From the NCBI GenBank assembly GCA_964034945.1, contig OZ035961.1:45868184-45932183 (forward strand): a DNA stretch of 64,000 nt. Direction: 5' to 3'. Origin of the DNA: Chrysopilus asiliformis. Its lineage: Eukaryota > Arthropoda > Insecta > Diptera > Rhagionidae. Under the pieces are notes generated by a model, which saw only the letters and a list, made by a program, of their open reading frames with translations, did not search any database and was not told the origin of the DNA. This document shows, in pieces, positions 57,732 to 64,000 of this stretch (positions are counted from its first letter, which is position 1; every line of letters starts with the position of its first letter). A program made the position numbers and the translations under genes.

Positions 57732-57739
57732 CAACATAC

Positions 57740-59455
57740 TACTACACCCAACAGTTGAATCAGTTAGATTCAAGGACGAATTCAAAGCTTCAGGGAGATG
57801 CAAAGTAGCTGAATTTATAAAAATTTATATCAAGAAAAATATGGAATAAAAAAACATTGCCAAAATGGTAATTTTTACTTTTATCAATGACGAAATAATA
57901 TTGGGGAAATGCGCGCATTTCTAAATTGCGAGATAATACTTATAAAATATAAATTCATATTGATAATATTTGGTTACTAACCCATTGCAAAAATTTCATT
58001 GCGTGTATATGATTTTATCACTTGAAATAGCGAGCATTGTTCGAGTATCAATTCATCAACAAAAGTGTAAACTTTACAATGAGTGTATTGTTTTGCACTT
58101 CCGCAAGGTAAATTTTACAAAAAGGCGAATGGCGTATTTTTATAGGCAAAATATATGATATTATCAGCGTATCATGTTTTTTCCCAATTTTTTTCACAAA
58201 GTGTAGTGAAAAAGGTAACGGGTTTTAGGATTGTGCTGTTAAGCGGGTTTCTTTTAAGCGGTCTCGACTGTACATAGTTTTATGTGTAGTGCGCCGATGT
58301 ATTCTACTGAAATCGGTTAATACTTGCACGAAAAAAAACTAAATACATTTAATTGTTACAAATTGATTTTTAACCCAATTGGGGAAAAGTCTTTAAAAGG
58401 CCAATAAAATACGTGCTTGACATCTTGATGCTATAAACCTTGAAAGTTTCTTAATGAAATTACTGCCGATAATTCACTATTGGCTTGCTTTTGCTAAGAA
58501 TACTTGACACACCAACTAATATTGTTTCCCTGTCTTTCAGTGTCAGTTAAAAATATATATCGCTGCAGTTAATTGACTTTTCTTAACAGAATATATGAAA
58601 CGCATTTGAAAACTATTCTTTCCCACACATATACATACAAAAAAAACCTTATGTAAGATGAAAAATTTGCAATTTATTATGCGTATCCATTGACCATGAC
58701 CCAAGGTCCAAAGGGCAAAAGGAATTTCTTTTTTCATTCCTTTGAATAAAATTCTACAGGAAAATAGAAAAACCTTTTCTTTCGGTTCAGGTTTTTATTT
58801 AATTCTGTTGTTTGTTTTTGCTTTGAAGGAAAAGTTCCACTTTAAGCCCCGTAGCTGGAAAACAAAGGGAAAATACATTTTCAGTCAACAACGCAAAAAC
58901 ATAAATTGCTTTAGCACCTCTAAATTCTATGGCTCGCCGCTGCATGAACGGGAAATATGTATACTTTTGTTGAATTGGAATTGGGCACCTGAGCTATTGA
59001 TCTAAATTAGTAACCAGTCCCAGGTATTTTATTTGGTTTCCCTTTGTTATCCTTATGGTCTGCCCCAACTTAATTTCATTTAGATACGTTCAAAGTAAAA
59101 TAAATTGGTATTTGGTAATTTTCAAATATAATGTCGATAATTTTCTCAATAGGCGTGTAAACAACACAAAAAAAAATTACGAAAGCGGTTTCAATTTACA
59201 GTTAGTTTAATGAAAGGAATTCAATTTAATTTCGAATGCTTAGAAGAAAAAAGAACCATTTAATAAAACGCCTTTAGAAGTACAATGTTCAAAAAATTCT
59301 TTAATGATTCCTAAATTTTGTAATAAATTTCATTTTGTTGGAAAATAAAACCATTGCAAATCATTACGTTATGAATCTAAATTGAAATGAATAATTTTAC
59401 ATTTACTAATAAACGATGGGAATGCTGGAATTTTTCAATCAAAACGAAAAAATCA
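57740..59455. other. No gene recognised
   Basis: AT-rich. Near 58235-58275, AAGCGGGTTTCTTTTAAGCG followed by GTCTCGACTGTA resembles a lone Tigger-like end but has no partner that I can find. Frames at 57970-58158, 58543-58737 and 58742-59005 have no recognisable domain. Confidence 0.35.
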
Positions 59456-59610
59456 GAGATGGGAATCGTTATCGTAACATAACGGAATAATGAAATGATT
59501 TTCCGGGTTTTTCTTCAAAGTTACGTTATAACGTTACATAAATACAATAACGAACGAAAAACGTAACAAAAACTGAAAAAAAAAATTCATTTTTTCGTGT
59601 TATTTAATTG
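59456..59610 (+). mobile_element. Truncated relative of the 56885-57731 hAT family
   Basis: CAGAGATGGGAATCGTTATC followed by AACGAAATAAC-like repeats tracks the left end of 56885-57731 for about 150 bases and then diverges. No right end. Bases 59611-60121 hold nothing recognisable. Confidence 0.6.
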
Positions 59611-60121
59611 CTAGAAATTTTCATTGTGCAAACTTTGTGGGTTAGTTCTATTTTAGCAGAAAAAATATTTAACACCAAAATTTAAATACATCATAACACA
59701 AAAGGAAAAAAGAAAGATAAAAAAATATAATGGCACCTTAATTCTTTGGTTACAACAAAAATTGCGCCGCAGGGAAATTTAAAAAAAAATGCAAAATATA
59801 CAAAAATTTAAAAAAAATCTGTGCCGCAGGGAAAAAATTATAGAAATGCATGATAGATAGAAATTAGGAAAGTGCATCACAGACGAAAATATTTGAATAT
59901 CGAGGAATATTTTTTATAAATTTCACCCCACTTTCCTGGCCACAGACCTGGGTGAGATGATACTGTGGCGACATACACATTTTAAAGTTTTAGTTTACTT
60001 GTTGATTTTTATTTGTTACTTGAAAAATTATTTTTTATTTTAATTATCAAATGTGCTTAGAGTTTAAATTAAAAAAAAGAAATTTTTATTATTATCATTG
60101 ATTTGTCAACCTTTATAATCA

Positions 60122-60294
60122 GGAGTGATATTCCATAACTTGTTTCAAGCGTTTGTATCGAGTTAGAAGAAAAAGTAGTATTCGCTAGCTCTGTTTTGCC
60201 TTGTAATTTATTTTGGTCGAAACAGAGACAGCGAATATTACTTTTTCTTCTAACTCGAAACAAACGCTTGAAGCAAGTTACGGAATCCCACTCC
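60122..60294. mobile_element. 173-bp foldback element, copy 2
   Basis: Same length, ends (GGAGTG...CACTCC) and inner arms (AACTTGTTTCAAGCGTTTGT; AGAAGAAAAAGTAGTATTCG) as 45192-45364. No coding sequence. Confidence 0.75.
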
Positions 60295-60439
60295 AGAACA
60301 TTGAATAATTAAAAACCATTAAAATAATTATAAAAAATATGTTTAAATTAAAATGGTAACTACCATTTAACTAAATAAAATGAAGGTGAAATAATAAGCA
60401 AAACAAAATTATATAAAAACCAAGAAATTTACCTTCAAT

Positions 60440-60632
60440 ACCTTTCTTGTATATGAGCTTTTGGGGAAAAATAAACAAAATTCAAAGGAAATAAAATTTT
60501 CTGCATTTTCTCTTTTAATGGCTTTTAGGTGTCTTTAACGGTTCTCGAGATATTTGAAAAAATATTATTTTTTACATATTTCTTCCGAATCTAAATTTTG
60601 CAAGCGAAAGTTTTGTGTTGATCATAACTGAT
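60440..60632. repeat. Partial family D repeat
   Basis: GCTTTTGGGGAAAAATAAAC through TTGTGTTGATCATAACTG resembles parts of 43130-43340 and 50690-50780. It directly abuts the Helitron-like repeat that follows. Confidence 0.45.
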
Positions 60633-60633
60633 G

Positions 60634-61388
60634 TCTATATAAAAATGGATGTTTGCCTGTTGGTCTGTCTGAAATCACAAAACTCAAAAACTACTGGACC
60701 GATTTTAACACGGTTTTTTGCAAAATGATCTGCATTGCCAGGAACTGGTTTTTACCTATATTCGATTTTCAAAATACGAAACAGAAGGTCCTGTAAGGAT
60801 AACGCAAATATCCTTTTTCCCAATTTTCCCCGGGAAATTTGGCACTATGGGGTTTTTGGTGTCGCTGATCACGAATCCGATACTAGATTTTCAAAATTCG
60901 AAACGGAAAGTTCTGAAAGAATAACTCATCATTTTTCATAATATCATTTTTCCCGGGAAAAATCGGCATAAGGGGGTTTCTGGGGTCGCTGATCACGAAT
61001 GTAGTGTTAGATTTTTAAAATTCTAAACGGAAGGTTCTGAAAGGATAACGAAAATTTCCTTTTTCCCATTTTTTCCCGGAAAAAGTGGCATTATAGGGTT
61101 TTTGGGATCGCTGATCGCGGCTCTGGTGTTGGAATTTCCAAATTTGAAACGGAAGGTCCTGTAAGGATAACGCAAATGTTCTTTTTCTAATTTTGTCTCT
61201 GAGAAACTGGCTTCAAGGGGTTTTCGTGGTCGCTGATCCCGAATCTGGAGTTGGAATTTCAAAATTCGAAACGGAAGGTCCTGTAAGGATAACATTTTTT
61301 TCCCAAAAGTTTTTAAGTTATTTATGGTTTTTTGGCATTCTAAAATTTATACAAAAAACTTTAAGCCGGCAACGTAGGGTCTGCTAGT
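60634..61388 (+). mobile_element. Helitron-like repeat with minisatellite core
   Basis: Starts TCTATATAAAAATGGATGTT, then CTGTTGGTCTGTCTG, then about five tandem units (AACGGAAGGTCCTGTAAGGA; GGGGTCGCTGATCACGAAT) and ends GCCGGCAACGTAGGGTCTGC followed by TAGT. TC start and CTAGT end suggest Helitron. Mirrors 42160-42785 in build. No helicase. Confidence 0.6.
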
Positions 61389-61539
61389 TACGTGACATGA
61401 ATCCGAAGGATCAATTCGATCCAACATTGTCAGATTGAGAATTTCGGATCGGGTCGGATTAATTCGATCCAATTGGATTGATCCGTTAGGTTCCAGTGAT
61501 GAGGTATAATCAAAAAAAAAATTTACAAAAACTTTGGAA

Positions 61540-61900
61540 AACTCGAGAACTACTAGAAGTAGTTAATTGAAAGGCCGCTTTTATTTAAAGTTAAACCTCT
61601 TTCGTGAATGGGAAAAATGAAACCCCCGCTTCCCCCCTTTCCCATACAAATAGTAAAAATGATTTTCTCGAAAACGGGTAATTTTTTCCAAAATTTTATG
61701 AGACAAAACGTATTTAGAAGTTTTCCATACATTAAAATCTTATTGGAAAAGAAATTCTAAACCTTTAAAATTGTTTTGCTCCAATTCGTTTATTTTCGAA
61801 TTATTTTGCACGATAGCAGCTTTTAAACTCAAAAAATCGCATCAAAATTGGGTCAGGTTTATTGGTTGAAACCGATCTTACAAATTTTTGTTGCACACAC
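61540..61900. repeat. Family B repeat scraps
   Basis: Contains CCCATACAAATAGTAAAAAT and TTTTCTCGAAAACGGGTAAT, as in other family B copies. No boundaries resolved. Confidence 0.4.
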
Positions 61901-61916
61901 AAACATATCGTCGGCT

Positions 61917-62166
61917 AAAAGTGAAATTGTGCTAAGTCCATTTGGTATAATTTTCCAGAAGAGCAATGAAAACCTGGTTAAATCGTTTTAATTCTCTTTC
62001 AATAACACTGAGTTTTCTTTAAATGAGAAAAATTGGGCTCAGTTTTCTTTAATTGAGACTCTGTTTTCTTTAAATGAAAATTAAAATGATTTGACAAGGT
62101 TTTTTATTGCTCTTCTGTCAAATTTGATATAATGGACTTGGCATAATTTCCCTTTTAGCCGACGAT
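61917..62166. mobile_element. Palindromic MITE, copy 2
   Basis: Outer arms CGTCGGCTAAAAGTGAAATT and AATTTCCCTTTTAGCCGACG mirror each other; inner CAGTTTTCTTTAA blocks as in 29245-29512. Confidence 0.7.
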
Positions 62167-63343
62167 ATGTAAAAAGGTATGCAAAAAACTTCGCACCATA
62201 ATAGGTTGAATAGTTTAAAATCTTAACAGGCATTAACAGGAAAAAAAAGTTTTATTATTGTGGTAAATAATATTTTCCCTTTCAACTCACCTCCTCTGTT
62301 TGACACGGACAATGTCACTCAACTTCTTTTTAAAGCGTTTTCGGGCTTGAAGTGTTATTTGACAATTTTGTTATTTTTTTTACTTCATACTTTTTTTTGC
62401 GTTTAATTTTCGTTAAACTTATATATACAGGAATTCAAGCCGGGAACCGTACCTATTTTTGCGCATTGGCATGCAAATACATATTTTTGTAATATTAAAC
62501 AATTTTTTATTTTTTACTTTTTGTATGCTTGTCATGCAAGCACAGTAACAGAGAATATAAGGTAGCCAATTTGAAATTAGGGACTTCATCATACCTACCC
62601 AAAGGTCAAAGAAAAAAACATGCTCAACAGAATTAGAAACAATAACCGTATAGGTAAAAGGCATATCTATTCGTATAGCTAAGGAAGGACAAAACCTTTC
62701 CTTTTTTTAGTTTGGGAAATCATTTTTTGCTTGTTGTAGAACATTTTTTGTTTAGGTTTATTGATTCACAGACTTGGCCTACCCCAGACCGGTGCTTTTG
62801 GGTGGTGTCCCTCTATAGAATATGTTAGCAGGTTTGTTATATAGTATGGTTGAATCATATTCAGCACTTTTGTTTCAATTTCGCCCTTAGAATTCGAGAA
62901 TTTTTCTTATACCACACTGTGATCGAGCCTTTCATCTTTGAAATCAGACACAATTTTTTTCAATTTCATACCCTTAAAAGACACATATATGGAAATGTGG
63001 GATTGTTACTGGCTTTCTTATTGCTATGTGAATTGACTGTGAAATGCGATGATTATGTTGATATTTGTAACTTTATATCTTGGATATATATTCATATTAT
63101 AGATATAAATATCTAAGATGTTTCAGTGGTAGTTCCTACATTTTCTACAAAAAACTTTTTTCCGAAAGTAAGGTCGATAGATATTTTTAAATCGAATAGG
63201 ACAGTCACTAAATAAAAGTATCTTAACACTTTAGTCACAAGATACGTTTGTGACATCATAAGTTAATTATTTAAAGATTTATTTAAATTTAAGATTATAT
63301 CTCTTATAGATTATAAAAACTATGAATTCCCTTTCAATAGTCA
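62167..63343. other. No gene recognised
   Basis: AT-rich. Frames at 62419-62664 (-) and 62850-63116 (+) show hydrophobic stretches but no recognisable family. No element ends seen. Confidence 0.3.
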
Positions 63344-63647
63344 CACTCAGAAAAATGTCAGGTCAACTTTTTGTCAGGTTAACTCTGACCTTTAGCTGGC
63401 TGACAGAGGTTTCCATTACATGACATTACATCGTTGAAATGCCTATCTAAGGTCAACTCGTGCAGCTCCCCAATGCCCTACTTCACCTGCTCGTGGCTTT
63501 ATTTCAGAATTTATCCGGCCACAGGTCAACACAAGTTTTACTTTCCCTCATGCAGGCGAACGCGCGCCTCGCATAGGCTAAATTTTCCTGCCCGAGGCCA
63601 ATTACGCCGTATGTAGGTCGTCGAGTTAGCCTCCATTTTTCTGAGTG
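63344..63647 (+). mobile_element. CACTCAG-type MITE, copy 3 (304 bp)
   Basis: Ends CACTCAGAAAAATG and CATTTTTCTGAGTG. The flanks are CA on both sides (63342-63343, 63648-63649) rather than TA. More diverged inside than copies 1 and 2, with a rearranged stretch near 63405-63440 and an extra segment near 63570. Confidence 0.75.
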
Positions 63648-64000
63648 CAGATACAGAAGTTGTACAATGAAATTAAAATCGTACGGGAGTTGTTTGTCTG
63701 CTTATATGTTTGTTCCGAGTAACTTCCAAAATAAAGGATAAGAAAAGTTAAGTCGACGTTTTCCCTTTTTTGGAACCCCTCAGCGTTTAACTTTTGACCT
63801 TTCAAGTTAAACCATTCTTTTGCGTTGAATCCACCCCCTTGCTATGTCTTGAGTCCTCATAAGTACTATAATTGATTCGATTTGATATTTTGCAGTAGAA
63901 AGTTATCTGTTACAGTATTCTCAAACAAATGCGGTGAAAAAATTGATTGTTTTCGAGAAACTCAGAAAAAATGACGTGTTTGTATGGGGGAGGTGGTTCG
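63648..64000. other. No gene recognised; family B scrap at the edge
   Basis: The last 60 bases (TTTTCGAGAAACTCAGAAAA, TTTGTATGGGGGAG) belong to family B, cut by the window end. Confidence 0.35.

Noticed and set aside
58235..58275. Possible Tigger-like terminal repeat
   Set aside because: Only one end is visible and no partner end or TA-flanked boundary was found.
58742..59005. 87-aa plus-strand frame with a hydrophobic start
   Set aside because: AT-rich hydrophobicity only, no recognisable family.

Overview
This is a eukaryotic, AT-rich, repeat-laden window from an insect, most likely a fly. I infer insect from the Osiris-family (DUF1676) genes, and Diptera more weakly from dispersed repeats built like Drosophila DINE-1/mini-me elements (TATACCC start, GTCC/GTCT microsatellite core, hairpin end). 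Genes are split by GT-AG introns and AATAAA signals follow them. I saw no tRNA, rRNA, CRISPR or bacterial-type operon.

Left part (0.4-16 kb): three Osiris-family loci. A two-exon gene lies on the minus strand (506-1320). A small 126-aa gene (6720-13277, plus) looks like an Osiris protein reduced to its hydrophobic C-terminal module and has a 6.1 kb intron packed with transposons. A third Osiris gene (14835-15818, plus) has a 57-nt intron that is a multiple of three and lacks a stop, so it can be mistaken for one exon.

Middle and right (28.4-55 kb): a membrane M1 aminopeptidase (N/A type). Ten shared exons (47293-55025) carry the catalytic and C-terminal domains. Upstream lie two separate, non-identical N-terminal modules, each a type II membrane anchor plus the first beta-domain exon: one at 28375-30939, one at 43752-47208. 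Both end in the same phase as the first shared exon needs, so either could be joined to it. Alternative promoters, or a second gene that lost its body, are the two readings. The gene has GAMEH where the family normally has GAMEN.

Almost everything else is mobile DNA, often nested and sharply delimited by target duplications: PIF/Harbinger, hAT, pogo/Tigger-like, piggyBac-like and Tc1/mariner-type elements, two internally deleted DD41D (rosa-type) mariner copies, one full-length DD34D mariner with an unbroken ORF but Asp-to-Asn at the first catalytic residue, non-LTR retrotransposon pieces, Helitron-like and DINE-like repeats. Other oddities are a 125-bp perfect inverted repeat beside a 122-bp-unit minisatellite, and head-to-head pairs of DINE-like elements. 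From 55.1 kb to the end I found no convincing host gene.
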